Positions 38,008 to 47,744 of a stretch of DNA of 64,000 nucleotides are shown here, one piece after another. Position 1 is the first letter of the stretch; each line of letters starts with the position of its first letter. The notes under the pieces were generated by a model that worked only from the letters and a program-made list of their open reading frames with translations, was not told the origin of the DNA and searched no databases. Made by a program: the position numbers and the translations under genes. Origin of the DNA: CAVQRB01 sp963715055 (lineage in GTDB: Bacteria > Pseudomonadota > Alphaproteobacteria > Rhodobacterales > Rhodobacteraceae); the NCBI GenBank assembly GCA_963715055.1, contig CAVQRB010000023.1:92668-156667 (forward strand). The letters are read 5' to 3'.

Positions 38008-38490
38008 TCAGAAACCCAACTTTGCACCATTGGCTTTGAAGGCCTTTGCATTTGCATTGCCGTTCTTTTGCTTGCCAGCATTGTGCCGATACCACTCGGT
38101 TTTGTCAGGCAGGAAACGCTCCCAGACGACACCGTCGGGTGCGGTCTGAAACTCCCAGCAGCCTTTCCAGTCATCGTTTTTGACTGTGTTGCTCTCCATC
38201 CAGTAGTAGGTGGCCTCCTGGCATAGCTTGCCGCTGGTGGTGATGTACCACTTGCCCTTGCCATAGTCTTCGCCCTTTCTGCCCGTGCTCTCGAAGACAC
38301 CGCCCGGTCCCCAGTAGGCGCTGCCGCCACTGTTCCAGAATGATGTCTTGCCGTTGAAAAGCCGGGCTATTTCCTGTGGATCCGTAGGCGTCGAGCCTTT
38401 GGGCGGGTTCTTCTCCGCAAAAGCTGCAGGGGTGGAGATGAGTAAGAACGCGACCGCAAAGGCCGCGAATTTCGCGAAAAAACGAAACAT
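38008..38490 (-). CDS. Exported DUF995-like protein
   Basis: 160 residues with a signal peptide (hydrophobic residues 4-20, cleavage after AAFA). The mature part reads ARLFNGKTSFWNSGGSAYW, then GKGKWYITTSGKLCQEATYYW with cysteines in SGKLCQE and WKGCWEF, which fits the DUF995 pattern of secreted alphaproteobacterial proteins. A short Lys/Asn/Ala-rich tail (KQKNGNANAKAFKANG) is present. Role unknown. It is divergent from a small lipoprotein gene across a 240-bp gap. Confidence 0.65.
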   Translation of the reverse strand: MFRFFAKFAAFAVAFLLISTPAAFAEKNPPKGSTPTDPQEIARLFNGKTSFWNSGGSAYWGPGGVFESTGRKGEDYGKGKWYITTSGKLCQEATYYWMESNTVKNDDWKGCWEFQTAPDGVVWERFLPDKTEWYRHNAGKQKNGNANAKAFKANGAKLGF

Positions 38491-38730
38491 ATGCTATTCC
38501 TTCAAAAATGAACTTTGTTGAACGAGCGAAGATAAAAAAGTTCGCTCACGCAGATTGTAACACGAATCGGCCCTCGAATCACCCGGCCTGATACAGTTAT
38601 GCTGCGCCTCGGATGCTGGCGGGCTCCCGCCTGTACACGCAGAGTTTGCTTTACAGCGCTCGCGGGGGAACTTATTGAGGCACTACCGGTTCAGGCTTGG
38701 ATCGGAACAACAAGAAACGAGGATGACGAC

Positions 38731-38961
38731 ATGAAAAAGAGCGGCGTTATTTCTGTTCTGGCGGTGATGGGCCTGCTTTCGGCCTGTGCAACAACACCGG
38801 AACAGCAAAAACAGGTTGGATGCGTGGGCGCAGGTGTTGCCGGCGCACTTGTGGGGGCCGCTGTCGGAAATCAGTTTGGCGGGGGGTCCGGCAAGGACAT
38901 CCTGACCGCCGGTGGTGCAGTTGCAGGCGGCGTGGCCGCAAACAACGCAGCCGGTTGCTGA
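38731..38961 (+). CDS. Glycine-zipper lipoprotein
   Basis: 76 residues: lipoprotein signal with lipobox LLSAC (cysteine near residue 18), then a glycine-zipper 2TM-type segment GVAGALVGAAVGNQFGGGSG and AGGAVAGGVAANNAAG. Such proteins sit in the outer membrane and may affect envelope stability. The ATG at 38731 follows ACGAGGATGACGAC; the longer frame upstream lacks these features. The 150 bp downstream to the next (minus-strand) gene hold nothing recognised. Confidence 0.78.
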   Translation: MKKSGVISVLAVMGLLSACATTPEQQKQVGCVGAGVAGALVGAAVGNQFGGGSGKDILTAGGAVAGGVAANNAAGC

Positions 38962-39110
38962 TGAGCGATCACGTCACGGGCTACATCCTGTGACGTGAAG
39001 GGGTGCTGTTTCGGCCCGAACCGGAGCAGCACGCCGCGTTTTCCCGGCGACCTTCTGGGGTACACCGGTTTCGAGCTTGCCAAGCGGTCTGACCTGCAAC
39101 ACGCGGGTGG

Positions 39111-39959
39111 TCACACCTGCCGGGAAGAATCTTGCGGTTCTGACCCGGTCCTGAGCGCAAGGATTCGTTTCCACACCTCCAGCCCTGCATCAGTCAGCCG
39201 CTCCGGCATGAAGACAAAACAGACCGCGATCAGCACGAAAAGCGCGTTCCCGAAGAGCACCAGCGACAGGTGCGGGTCGAGAAACAGGAAGAGCGCAAGA
39301 AAGCCCCAAAAGGCGACATTGGCGGCGAGCGTGAAATCCTTGGCGAAGGCCTGAATTACCCGCGACTTGATGCTTTCGTAGAAGCCAGTGCGGGCGCCTT
39401 CGGCCAAATCGCCGTGCGCCTCGGGCGGGTTCGGTTCGGGGTCCTGCACGGGTGGCTCCAGCGCGGGCAGGGCGCGCAGGCTGAAGTCGCGTTTCTGATC
39501 CGTCATCATGCTGCGGATCGATGCCATCAGCGCCTCATCCGACGCCGGGCTTGGAACCCCTTTCAGCAAGTCGATCCCGTCAGGCAGTTTTGCGCGGCGC
39601 CGAGCGGCGTCAGGCCCGATGTCCTTGACATGTGCCCCGATCAAAGCGCGCTGCAGATCATGGTCGTTGGGTTGCGGACGCTCCGCAGCGGTCCGGATCA
39701 GTGTCCCAAGCAATTCCTGTGCCGCAGCTTCCACCGCGGCAGCCCAGGCGGCAGGAGGTACTTCGGGCACGACCGGCTTCATCAGCGGTGCGGCGGGCAG
39801 CGCATGCTCCGATCCAGATCGCGAGATCGCCTCCGCTTCGCCACGCGAGGGGCGTGCGGCTGGGACGATGTCGTCGAATTTGTCGAAGATCTGGTCGGAA
39901 ACCTGGTCAATCGCGGAGAACCGATTTCGGTGTACGGTACGGGGCTTGTCCTGATGCAT
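39111..39959 (-). CDS. Unrecognised protein with C-terminal membrane segments
   Basis: 282 residues. The N-terminal ~180 residues are hydrophilic (SDQIFDKFDDIVPAA near the start; a Pro-rich stretch EPPVQDPEPNPPEAHG near 175). The C-terminal part has two adjacent hydrophobic helices (about 210-228 and 231-250) with an amphipathic stretch before them. The protein probably faces the cytoplasm and is anchored by its C-terminal region. No family recognised. Codon use resembles the surrounding genes, which supports coding. Confidence 0.65.
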   Translation of the reverse strand: MHQDKPRTVHRNRFSAIDQVSDQIFDKFDDIVPAARPSRGEAEAISRSGSEHALPAAPLMKPVVPEVPPAAWAAAVEAAAQELLGTLIRTAAERPQPNDHDLQRALIGAHVKDIGPDAARRRAKLPDGIDLLKGVPSPASDEALMASIRSMMTDQKRDFSLRALPALEPPVQDPEPNPPEAHGDLAEGARTGFYESIKSRVIQAFAKDFTLAANVAFWGFLALFLFLDPHLSLVLFGNALFVLIAVCFVFMPERLTDAGLEVWKRILALRTGSEPQDSSRQV

Positions 39960-40099
39960 CTCGTTACAAACAATCCTGGCCGCCCCCGACCATATTCGCC
40001 TTTATCGAGGCGAAACATGGCGAAAATAAGGCGCTTTAACAGAAAATTAACGCATTCCCTGCGCGGCGCGGGTACTGTCTCCGGCGACTAGGGTGCGGG

Positions 40100-40765
40100 T
40101 CAGGGTCGGTAGTCCGCGAGTGTCTTGCCCGGTTCGTCAACGAAGAGTTCAGGCAGGGCTTCGGCGCTGGTGATCAAATCGACGCGGAAAACGCGGAACG
40201 CCGCCCGCCATTCGCACCAGGCGGTCATGGTCCAGACCCTGCCCCAGTATTCCATGTGCAAGGGCCGCACCACGCGGGTCGTCACCGCGCCGTCCTTCGA
40301 GGTATAGACCAGCCGGAGTTTCTGCCGCGCACGGATCGCGGCGCGCAAAGTCGGCATATGGGCAAAGCCGCGTGCGGCATCGGCGAAAGGGTAGACCGCG
40401 AATTTCCATGCGTCCGCTTCGGCGATGGTTTGGGTCGGCAAAACGGCGTCCACCTTGTCGGCGAGGCTCAGGGCGGCGGCCTTCAGATCGGGGTCGGCGG
40501 CTTCCGCCACGATGGCCATGCCGAGGTTGAGCGCCTCCAGTTCCGCCACCGTCAGTGTCAGGGGCGGTAGGGTGATGGCTTCGGTAATCATGTAGCCGAC
40601 GCCGCGCTCGCCCTGCACCGGCACGCCCGAGGCGACCAGCGTATCCATGTCGCGGTAAATGGTGCGAATGGAGACCTCGAGGCGTGCGGCGATATCCTGC
40701 GCGCGGTGCAGTTTGCCGTCGCGCAGAATCCCGATGATGTCGAAGAGGCGGTCAGTCCGTCGCAT
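40100..40765 (-). CDS. WYL-domain (YafY-type) transcriptional regulator
   Basis: 221 residues: N-terminal HTH_11 domain (RLFDIIGILRDGKLHRAQDIA, recognition helix RTIYRDMDTLVASG) and a WYL effector domain in the second half (RPLHMEYWGRVWTMTAWCE, where the W-Y-L position reads WGRVW). It overlaps the start-side of the upstream monooxygenase-like gene by 14 bp, so the two form an operon. A perfect dyad upstream of that operon is a candidate for its own operator. Confidence 0.88.
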   Translation of the reverse strand: MRRTDRLFDIIGILRDGKLHRAQDIAARLEVSIRTIYRDMDTLVASGVPVQGERGVGYMITEAITLPPLTLTVAELEALNLGMAIVAEAADPDLKAAALSLADKVDAVLPTQTIAEADAWKFAVYPFADAARGFAHMPTLRAAIRARQKLRLVYTSKDGAVTTRVVRPLHMEYWGRVWTMTAWCEWRAAFRVFRVDLITSAEALPELFVDEPGKTLADYRP

Positions 40766-41081
40766 GGGCCTCGCGGTCGAAGGACAGATGAATTGTTGCG
40801 TGTCGCATTTCCATTCCGGAGGGCGCGATCATCGCCAGGAAGGGGCCGGCCTCGGGGCGCTCGAAGAGGGCCTTGGCGGCGCGCTTGGCCTGCGCGAGCG
40901 ATGTCCAGGTGATATGGTCGGTCCAGAGCCCGGCGTCATCGACGCTGAGTGTGCGAGACCGCATCGCCCCGGTGCTTTTCAGGAAAGGCGTGAGGGCGGC
41001 AGCGGCAGCGACGAAGGCTTCAGCATCGGTGTGCGCCTTGAGGCGGAAGGTGACGATTTCGGAAACGGTGGTGTCGGTCAT
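40752..41081 (-). CDS. Small dimeric alpha-beta-barrel-like protein (monooxygenase-type)
   Basis: 109 residues with the strand-helix pattern of antibiotic-biosynthesis-monooxygenase-like ferredoxin folds: EIVTFRLKAHTDAEAFVAAA, then SRTLSVDDAGLWTDHITWTS and AKRAAKALFERPEAGPFLAM. No catalytic residues can be assigned. It is translated just before the WYL regulator and overlaps it, so it is probably controlled by it. The upstream 222-bp gap is shared with tatA on the other strand. Confidence 0.65.
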   Translation of the reverse strand: MTDTTVSEIVTFRLKAHTDAEAFVAAAAALTPFLKSTGAMRSRTLSVDDAGLWTDHITWTSLAQAKRAAKALFERPEAGPFLAMIAPSGMEMRHATIHLSFDREAHATD

Positions 41082-41130
41082 GTGGTCGATCCTTGTGTCA
41101 GTGGTTTTCGGTACGGCCGTTTTGACAGAT

Positions 41131-41158
41131 CACAACTGACATAAACCTGTCAGTTGTG
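41131..41158. promoter_or_regulatory. Perfect 11-bp dyad CACAACTGACA-N6-TGTCAGTTGTG
   Basis: The two arms are exact reverse complements (41131-41141 and 41148-41158). The dyad lies 50-77 bp upstream of the minus-strand operon of the small barrel protein and WYL regulator, and about 146 bp upstream of tatA. The TTGACA at 41122-41127 is next to it. Its position and symmetry fit an operator for the WYL regulator, acting on its own operon. Confidence 0.65.
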
Positions 41159-41303
41159 TTTGGCGAGGGAGAAATTCTTTAACTGCGGCACCCGATTCCT
41201 GGCTTTCCCGGCGCTTTGACGCTTCTGCCGGCGGGACGTTTTGCGTAGAACCGGGGCCGACAGGAGGCTCTTCGCGGGCCGTACTCATTCTGGGAGAAGA
41301 TCC

Positions 41304-41516
41304 ATGTTGAACAATATCGGCCTGCCGGGCCTTCTGCTGATCGCCGTCGTGGTGCTGGTGCTCTTCGGACGCGGCAAGATCTCAAGCCTCATGGGCGAAG
41401 TGGGCAAGGGCATCACTTCGTTCAAGAAAGGCATCAAGGAAGGCCAGGACGAGATCACCGCCGCCACCACAGAAGCCAAGGACGTGACCCCCGAGACCGA
41501 GAAGGACAAGGTATAA
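41304..41516 (+). CDS. tatA: Sec-independent protein translocase TatA
   Basis: 70 residues: one N-terminal transmembrane helix ([17 protein letters not shown]), the FGRGK hinge, an amphipathic helix ([17 protein letters not shown]) and an acidic tail. TatA forms the pore-like assembly that moves folded proteins. The ATG at 41304 follows GGGAGAAG. tatB begins three bases after the stop. Confidence 0.94.
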   Translation: MLNNIGLPGLLLIAVVVLVLFGRGKISSLMGEVGKGITSFKKGIKEGQDEITAATTEAKDVTPETEKDKV

Positions 41517-41519
41517 ACC

Positions 41520-41966
41520 ATGTTCGATATCGGCTGGACGGAGATGCTGGTCATCGGCATCGTCGCGCTCATCGTCGTGGGGCCGAAGGACCTGCCGGTG
41601 CTCTTCAAGACGCTGGGGCAGTTCGTCGGCAAGGCCAAGGGCATGGCGCGCGAATTCAGCCGGGCGATGAATGATGCCGCCAATGAATCCGGGGTCAAGG
41701 ATGTCACCAAAACCCTGAAGGCCGCGACCGATCCGATCAATTCCGCCATGGACGGCGTGAAATCCGCAGCCAAGGATCTGGGTAAGTTTGATCCGGACAG
41801 CGAAACCGGCAAACTGTCGGCGGAGCGCGCGGAGAACATGAAGAAGATTCAGGCAGCGACTGCCCGTGCGGCGGCGGACCGGAAACTCAAGGAAGCTCAG
41901 GAAGCCCAGACCAAGGCCGCCGAGCTTGAAGCCGCGGTGACGCCTGCGCAAAAGAGTGACACATGA
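41520..41966 (+). CDS. tatB: Sec-independent protein translocase TatB
   Basis: 148 residues. The start [26 protein letters not shown], shown in part by [12 protein letters not shown] and [10 protein letters not shown], is diagnostic of TatB, with one membrane helix and a long amphipathic region. It forms the signal-peptide receptor with TatC. The stop overlaps tatC by four bases. Confidence 0.95.
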   Translation: MFDIGWTEMLVIGIVALIVVGPKDLPVLFKTLGQFVGKAKGMAREFSRAMNDAANESGVKDVTKTLKAATDPINSAMDGVKSAAKDLGKFDPDSETGKLSAERAENMKKIQAATARAAADRKLKEAQEAQTKAAELEAAVTPAQKSDT

Positions 41967-42811
41967 GTTCATCCGACGAGATCGACGACAGCGCAGCCCC
42001 GCTGATCGAACACCTGGCGGAGCTGCGCACACGGCTCATACGCTCCGTCCTCGCCTTTCTGGTGGGGATGATCATCTGTTTCACGGTGGCGACGCCGATC
42101 TTCAATTTCCTGACCGATCCGCTCTGCACGGTTCTCAACGAGCGAGGGCAGAACTGCGACCTGATCTTCATCAGCCCGCAGGAAGGCTTCTTCGTGGCGA
42201 TCAAGGTCTCGCTGCTGGGTGGCTTCATGCTCGCCTTCCCGGTGATCGCGCACCAGATGTGGCGTTTCGTGGCGCCCGGTCTTTACAAGAGCGAAAAGGG
42301 TGCCTTCCTGCCCTTCCTGATCTCCTCGCCGGTGATGTTCCTGCTGGGGGCGAGTTTCGCCTTCTATGTGGTCACGCCGCTTGCCTATGACTTCTTCCTT
42401 GGCTTCCAGCAATTCGGCGATAGCGGCGAGGCGGTCGTGGGCGATCCCGCGACCTCGCCGGGGCTCAGCGTGGTGTTCCAGGGCTCCGCACAGGAGTATC
42501 TGAACCTGACGATCAAATTCATCGTGGCCTTCGGCATGTGTTTCCAATTGCCAGTGCTGCTGACGCTGATGGGCAAGGCGGGTCTGGTGAGCGCCGAAGG
42601 TCTTGGCAACGTGCGCAAATACGCTGTCGTGGCGATCCTCGTGCTCGCCGCCATCGTGACGCCGCCCGACGTGATCACTCAGCTTATTCTCTTCGTGGTG
42701 GTCTACGGGCTTTATGAAGTGTCGATTTTCCTTGTGCGGCGCGTGGAGACCAAGCGCGAGGCCAAACTGCGCGCCGAAGGCTATTACGACGACGAGGATG
42801 CGACCACGTGA
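41963..42811 (+). CDS. tatC: Sec-independent protein translocase TatC
   Basis: 282 residues with six membrane helices. Conserved parts are [13 protein letters not shown] at the N-terminus, the periplasmic loop region [17 protein letters not shown], and the middle [15 protein letters not shown] with its receptor-site glutamate. An acidic tail ends the protein. Overlaps both tatB (four bases) and the DUF815 gene. Confidence 0.96.
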   Translation: MSSSDEIDDSAAPLIEHLAELRTRLIRSVLAFLVGMIICFTVATPIFNFLTDPLCTVLNERGQNCDLIFISPQEGFFVAIKVSLLGGFMLAFPVIAHQMWRFVAPGLYKSEKGAFLPFLISSPVMFLLGASFAFYVVTPLAYDFFLGFQQFGDSGEAVVGDPATSPGLSVVFQGSAQEYLNLTIKFIVAFGMCFQLPVLLTLMGKAGLVSAEGLGNVRKYAVVAILVLAAIVTPPDVITQLILFVVVYGLYEVSIFLVRRVETKREAKLRAEGYYDDEDATT

Positions 42812-43653
42812 TAGACGACCCGATGGACCGGATTGCCGCCGCGCTCGAGCGGATGGCACCCGCGCCGCAAGCGGCGCCAGATTTTGCAACCGCCTCCGCC
42901 TTCGTCTGGCATGTGGGGCCGGACCGGCTCGAGCCCGTGCCGAAAGTCTCGCGCATTGAGCTTGGACTGCTTGTGGGCGTGAACCGTTCGCGCGATACGC
43001 TGCTGGCCAATACGGATCAGTTCGCCCGGGGTTTGCCCGCGAACAATGCGTTGCTCTGGGGCGCGCGAGGCATGGGGAAATCGAGCCTGGTCAAGGCGGT
43101 ACATGCCAAGGTTCATGCAGAGCATCAAGGACTGCGCCTGGTCGAGTTGCAGCGCGAAGACCTGCCGTCGGTGGGGCGTTTGCTCAACCTGCTGCGCACC
43201 GCGCCTTACCGCTTCATCCTCTTTTGCGATGACCTGTCCTTCGGCCATGACGACTCGCATTACAAGAGCCTCAAGGCGGTGCTGGATGGCGGGATCGAAG
43301 GTCGTCCTGACAACGTGGTGCTCTATGCCACCTCGAACCGCCGCCACCTGATGCCGCGCGACATGATCGAGAACGAGCGCGGTTCCGCAATCAACCCGTC
43401 GGAAGCGGTGGAGGAGAAGGTTTCGCTGTCGGACCGGTTCGGGCTGTGGCTGGGCTTTCACGCTTGCGACCAGGACCAGTACCTGGCGATGATCCGAGGT
43501 TATTGCGATGCCTATGGTGTCGAGATCGACGCGGACACCCTGCATGCGGAAGCGGTGGAATGGCAGGCAACCCGCGGCTCGCGGTCAGGCCGTGTCGCCT
43601 GGCAGTATTTCACCGATCTCGCGGGACGCAAGGGTGTCGCTCTGAGCGGTTGA
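42808..43653 (+). CDS. DUF815-family AAA-type ATP-binding protein
   Basis: 281 residues. Walker [14 protein letters not shown] (about residues 85-97), Walker B-like [11 protein letters not shown] and the sensor region [18 protein letters not shown] identify the DUF815 ATPase family. Function is unknown. Translation starts at a GTG that overlaps the tatC stop, so it is coupled to the Tat operon. The 150-bp convergent gap after it contains a CTTTGCAA direct repeat (43707 and 43729) but no gene. Confidence 0.88.
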   Translation: MIDDPMDRIAAALERMAPAPQAAPDFATASAFVWHVGPDRLEPVPKVSRIELGLLVGVNRSRDTLLANTDQFARGLPANNALLWGARGMGKSSLVKAVHAKVHAEHQGLRLVELQREDLPSVGRLLNLLRTAPYRFILFCDDLSFGHDDSHYKSLKAVLDGGIEGRPDNVVLYATSNRRHLMPRDMIENERGSAINPSEAVEEKVSLSDRFGLWLGFHACDQDQYLAMIRGYCDAYGVEIDADTLHAEAVEWQATRGSRSGRVAWQYFTDLAGRKGVALSG

Positions 43654-43806
43654 CCGGCTTGCGGAAGGGGATGACCCTTGCGCCGGTCTTGGCCGTGGCA
43701 CAGTGTCTTTGCAAGGAAATGCTGAGTTCTTTGCAAACACCCATCCGCCTGTTTCCAAGGGAGAAATAGGCGGCGACCGTTGGAGTGCCTGTGTCATTGG
43801 CATAGG

Positions 43807-44835
43807 TCATCGGCTCAGGCACCTCGCTTCGAAACTGCGCAGGCAGGGCGCGACCTTGGCGCCGAAGTCCCGGTCTCGCGGCACCAGGGCCGCAATCTCT
43901 CGTCGTGCGGCATCCGAGAGCGTCGAAAGTGCCACATCGCCCGGATAAAGGCTCTCGGCCCAGATGCCTTCCGCTTGCACGAGGTGGTGCGAGTCAAAGA
44001 GCAGATGATGGTAGCGCACGAGACCGCCGGTCCTGCGATAGACGCCATCATGGGACAAGAGATCGACCGCCCGCACCAGCACCTCGCCGGTGCCATAGAG
44101 CAGTTCGGCGCGCCAATCCTGCACCAGCACCGCATGTTGCGGCGAGACCATGAGGTCCCGGGTGTTGCCCAGAACGCCCTTGGAGATCACGATGGGTGCA
44201 AGATCTTGCCGGGCGGCCACATGGGTCTCGCTCCGCCAGCGCAACGGTTGCAGTCCTGCGTCCCTTGTCAGGATCAAGTCGGAGGCTCTCAGGCTTTCCA
44301 CCGGGCGCAGGCCTTGGTCCGTCTCGATCAGCGTGCCGGACAGAAAGCAGACCACCGCGGCGCCAAGATCGGCATGCTCCACCCCGTCGTCGTTCTCGAC
44401 GATGCCGACGAAAGTCAGGTCGGTGTCCTTCGGCGGCATGCCGTCGGGGAAAACCAGGAAGTAGCCGTTTTCATTGCCGGCCTCGATGGTGTCGCTGTTG
44501 TCGAGATCCACATCGATCACGCCGACGCGCCAGGTCTGCACACCGTCCGTCACGGTGAAGGTGTAGTCCCAGATGACCTGCCGGTCGGTGCCATCGACCT
44601 CGACGGTCTGGGCCCGGTTGCGACCGATCTGCAGGTTGCGGTCAATCTGCTCGTTCGTGGGATCGCCGTTGAAGGTGGTTTCGCTGTTGCGGGCTTCCTC
44701 GACCACGAAGGGGTTCCGCGTTCCGGTCCAGCGCCACACACTGCCCGGCGTGACGCGATAATCGATCGCCGCACCACCTGTGGTGCTGGTCTGCGATCCC
44801 AGGATCGCATCGGCGTATCGGAAGAAGGCAGGCAT
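43807..44835 (-). CDS. Hint-domain protein, canonical cysteine present
   Basis: 342 residues. The N-terminal part (1-155) is a beta-rich, acidic region with YFLVFPDG and TVTDGVQTWRVG and no clear family. The Hint module begins at Cys163 (CFLSGTLIETDQGLRPVESL), continues ASDLILTRDAGLQPLRW and has LMVSPQHAVLV with the conserved histidine. The module is expected to catalyse an N-S acyl shift and autocleavage. No signal peptide; such proteins in this family are often thought to be exported by a type I system, which is not visible here. Confidence 0.85.
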   Translation of the reverse strand: MPAFFRYADAILGSQTSTTGGAAIDYRVTPGSVWRWTGTRNPFVVEEARNSETTFNGDPTNEQIDRNLQIGRNRAQTVEVDGTDRQVIWDYTFTVTDGVQTWRVGVIDVDLDNSDTIEAGNENGYFLVFPDGMPPKDTDLTFVGIVENDDGVEHADLGAAVVCFLSGTLIETDQGLRPVESLRASDLILTRDAGLQPLRWRSETHVAARQDLAPIVISKGVLGNTRDLMVSPQHAVLVQDWRAELLYGTGEVLVRAVDLLSHDGVYRRTGGLVRYHHLLFDSHHLVQAEGIWAESLYPGDVALSTLSDAARREIAALVPRDRDFGAKVAPCLRSFEARCLSR

Positions 44836-44991
44836 TGCGGCTCAGTCCAATGGATAACAAATCATCGGACTGTTTCTGCACGAGAAACGCGGCATGCAGA
44901 TGGCCAAAGCCCCAGAACTGCGGCAATCAAATGGCCATTTCAGGGAAATTACCGAGAAATGGCTTCAGCTTATCGGATAGGTTGAATTACC

Positions 44992-46191
44992 TCAGCGCAG
45001 ATAGGGCATCGGATCGACGCTGTCGAAGCCTTTGCGGACTTCGAAATGCACATAGGCGTCATTGCCGCTGCGCAGCTTGGCGATCTGTTGGCCCTTGGCG
45101 ACCGTCGCGCCCTTTTCCACCGCGACATCGGTCACGTTGGCATAGACGGTGAGTAGTTCCGGATCATGGCGGATGACGATGATCGGAATCCCGTCGGCGC
45201 TCTTGGTGATGGCGGCGACAGTGCCTGCATCCGCTGCCCCCACCGCTGCGCCGTCGGCTGCCTTGATGTTGATGCCTTCGTTCGTGCCCTTGGAGTATTC
45301 GCGGATGATGGACCCGGTTACCGGGAAGGCCATACGCCCGCCGGAGGTGGTCTCGGTCGGCTTGCCGACATCTACCGCGGGGGCCGCGGCCACGGGCGCC
45401 ACCTTTTCGGGCTCGGGCAGGGGCTTGGCGGCACTGGGCGGCGTCGGTGTCGGCGATCCGGCGCCCGGCGGCGGCACCGCCGGGGCGGCGGCGACCACGG
45501 GGGCGGCCTGTTGCGCCACGGGAATCAGCAGGTATTGCCCTTCGCGGATCGAGAAATCGGGGCCGAGACCGTTCCACTCCGCCAGCGATTTGACGGGCAC
45601 GCCGTAGAGGCGGGCGATGGTGTAGGCGGTCTCACCCCGTTCGACCTTGTGCCGCACGGGTTCCTCGCCGGTCTGCGGGCGCGGTGCGGCGGCGGGTGCC
45701 GCTGCGGCGGGCGGCAGCGCTGCGGTCTGGACACCGCCCGATGTCGACGGCGCGCGCTCGATGGCGCCGCCCGCAAGCGTGCCGATATCGACGCCACCCG
45801 GCTGGATCGGGCCGCTGCCGATGGCACCGGTGGCAGGGGAGGGTTCGGTCACGCGCTTGGGCAGAGCGATCACTTCTCCGCGGCGCAGCGGCGTGTCGGG
45901 CTCGATCCCGTTGAAGCGGGCGAGTTCGGAAGGGGCGAGACCGAGGCGGGTGGCCATCGAGTTGATCGTGTCGCCGTTTTCGGCCAGCGCGACCTGGTAA
46001 TTGGGATAGGAGATCACGCCGCGATCATCGGGGTTGGGACGGTCGGCGGTGACGACCTGCGGGGTCGTCGGCGCACTCAATCCGTCGCGCAGATCGTAGT
46101 CGAACTGCTGTCCGCAGGCGGACAGGAGGGCAAGGGCGCTGACAGTCACGAGCGACAGGCGCAGGGCGCGGCGCGGGGTGGATAGGGTCAT
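44992..46191 (-). CDS. nlpD: LysM/LytM (M23-like) lipoprotein, NlpD-type
   Basis: 399 residues. Lipoprotein signal with LLSACG (cysteine near residue 26), two LysM repeats (about 63-105 and 175-220), a Pro/Ala-rich linker and a C-terminal LytM domain. The LytM domain has lost metal ligands: the expected HxGxD is NEGIN, although YVHFEVR remains. This matches NlpD/EnvC-type activators of amidases rather than active peptidases. GAGGA precedes the ATG at 46191. It follows surE-pcm, the conserved order for this gene. Confidence 0.9.
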   Translation of the reverse strand: MTLSTPRRALRLSLVTVSALALLSACGQQFDYDLRDGLSAPTTPQVVTADRPNPDDRGVISYPNYQVALAENGDTINSMATRLGLAPSELARFNGIEPDTPLRRGEVIALPKRVTEPSPATGAIGSGPIQPGGVDIGTLAGGAIERAPSTSGGVQTAALPPAAAAPAAAPRPQTGEEPVRHKVERGETAYTIARLYGVPVKSLAEWNGLGPDFSIREGQYLLIPVAQQAAPVVAAAPAVPPPGAGSPTPTPPSAAKPLPEPEKVAPVAAAPAVDVGKPTETTSGGRMAFPVTGSIIREYSKGTNEGINIKAADGAAVGAADAGTVAAITKSADGIPIIVIRHDPELLTVYANVTDVAVEKGATVAKGQQIAKLRSGNDAYVHFEVRKGFDSVDPMPYLR

Positions 46192-46264
46192 CTGCTGGTC
46201 CTCAATCGTCTGGCGTACGGCGTGCATCGGTTCATCCCGACGCTTATGGCGAAACTATAGCAGC

Positions 46265-46909
46265 TTATGTGTCTTTTCCCAAGCCTTCCAGCAAGGGAAC
46301 GAAACGAACCTGGCGCAATTCTTCGTAGTCGTAGCCTTGGGCGGTCTTGTGCACGACGATAAGGTGCTGAACGGCGTCGGACTGGCCCACGGGGATCACC
46401 ATGATGCCGCCCTCCTTTAACTGCTCGAGCAGCGTACTTGGCGGGTCTTCGGCGGCGGCGGTGACGAGGATCCGGTCGAAGGGCGCCTGATCCGGAAGGC
46501 CGAAGCTGCCGTCGGCGGTGATGGCGGTGATGTTCGCAAGCCCCATGTCATCAAAGAGGGCGCGGGCCTCGCGCACCAGGCGGCTGTGGCGGTCGACAGT
46601 ATAGACGCGGCGCGCAAGACGGCTGAGGATCGCAGCCTGATAGCCTGAGCCCGTGCCCACTTCGAGCACCTTGTCGCGCGGGCTGATGTGCAGCGCCTGG
46701 GTCATCAGCCCCACGACCGAAGGCTGGCTGATGGTCTGGCCGCAGGCGATGGGCAGCGGCATGTCCTCATAGGCGCGAGACGCGAAGATCCCGCGAACGA
46801 AGGGCCCGCGGTCGATGGCCTCCATCGCGGACAGCACGCGCTTGTCCGTCACGCCCTTGGAGCGCAGCGTGTAGAGAAACTGCATCTTGCGGGTTGCGTC
46901 GTCGGTCAT
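46265..46909 (-). CDS. pcm: Protein-L-isoaspartate O-methyltransferase
   Basis: 214 residues; repairs isoaspartyl residues using S-adenosylmethionine. The SAM-binding motif I is [16 protein letters not shown], the start has [18 protein letters not shown], and [16 protein letters not shown] is the family signature. Its start overlaps the surE stop by four bases. Cytoplasmic. Confidence 0.95.
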   Translation of the reverse strand: MTDDATRKMQFLYTLRSKGVTDKRVLSAMEAIDRGPFVRGIFASRAYEDMPLPIACGQTISQPSVVGLMTQALHISPRDKVLEVGTGSGYQAAILSRLARRVYTVDRHSRLVREARALFDDMGLANITAITADGSFGLPDQAPFDRILVTAAAEDPPSTLLEQLKEGGIMVIPVGQSDAVQHLIVVHKTAQGYDYEELRQVRFVPLLEGLGKDT

Positions 46910-47691
46910 GATGCGATGCCGGAGAGGTCCTTCATGGCGTCATGGGCGGTGAGGTCCGCGCGCATGGGGGTGACGGAGATATAGCCATCGAGGTTGTCGG
47001 CCGCATCCGTGCCAGGTGCTGTGCGCACCTGCTGGTTGCCGCCCCTGATCCACAAAAAACGTTTGCCGGACGGTGACAGATGCCCCTCGGTGCTGAAGAC
47101 CGTGCCGCGTCGGAAGCCCTGTGCGGAGAGGCGGATGCCCTTGACATCGGCAGCAGTGACGGGCGGGAAATTGACGTTGTAAAAGAGCCGGTAGCCTTCG
47201 GTCTCCTCGGGCGTATGCGCGAGGATGCGGCGCACCACCTCGACCCCGTGGCGCGCGGCGGCGTCGAAGGGATTACCGAGCCCGGTATTGCCGGGGCCAT
47301 AGTATTGCGACAGGGCGATGGCAGGCAGACCCTGCAGGGCGGCTTCCATGGCGCCGCCGATGGTGCCGGAATAGAGCGTGTTTTCCGCCGAGTTGTTGCC
47401 GCGGTTCACCCCCGAGAGCACCAGATCGGGCGGGTTGTCCGTCATCACGTCATGCAGCCCGGCGAGCACGCAATCCGCCGGAGAGCCTTCGGCGGCGAAG
47501 CGGCGCGGGCCCATCTCCGCGATCAGCATCGGGTGAGTGTAGCTGATGCAATGTCCGACGCCCGATTGCTCAAAGGCGGGCGCCACGGTCCAGACCTCGC
47601 CTTCAGGGCCTGCGATCTCGGTCGCGATTTCGTGCAGGATTTTCAGCCCCGGCGCGTTGATGCCGTCGTCGTTGGTGATGAGAATGCGCAT
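46906..47691 (-). CDS. surE: 5'/3'-nucleotidase SurE
   Basis: 261 residues; metal-dependent nucleotidase linked to stationary-phase survival. The N-terminus [16 protein letters not shown] carries the metal-binding aspartates, and [25 protein letters not shown] is the family core (shown in part as GVNRGNN and [11 protein letters not shown]). It is the first gene of the surE-pcm-nlpD set. Confidence 0.95.
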   Translation of the reverse strand: MRILITNDDGINAPGLKILHEIATEIAGPEGEVWTVAPAFEQSGVGHCISYTHPMLIAEMGPRRFAAEGSPADCVLAGLHDVMTDNPPDLVLSGVNRGNNSAENTLYSGTIGGAMEAALQGLPAIALSQYYGPGNTGLGNPFDAAARHGVEVVRRILAHTPEETEGYRLFYNVNFPPVTAADVKGIRLSAQGFRRGTVFSTEGHLSPSGKRFLWIRGGNQQVRTAPGTDAADNLDGYISVTPMRADLTAHDAMKDLSGIAS

Positions 47692-47744
47692 GTCGGCCCC
47701 TTTGGGACTTGATAGGCGAGGTCCGTTCGGGCGGCAAGGGCGGA

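Noticed and set aside
44929..44940. Palindrome AAATGGCCATTT downstream of the Hint promoter region
   Set aside because: A 12-bp palindrome in a short gap between two minus-strand genes; no second copy with matching spacing and no T-run, so no function can be argued.
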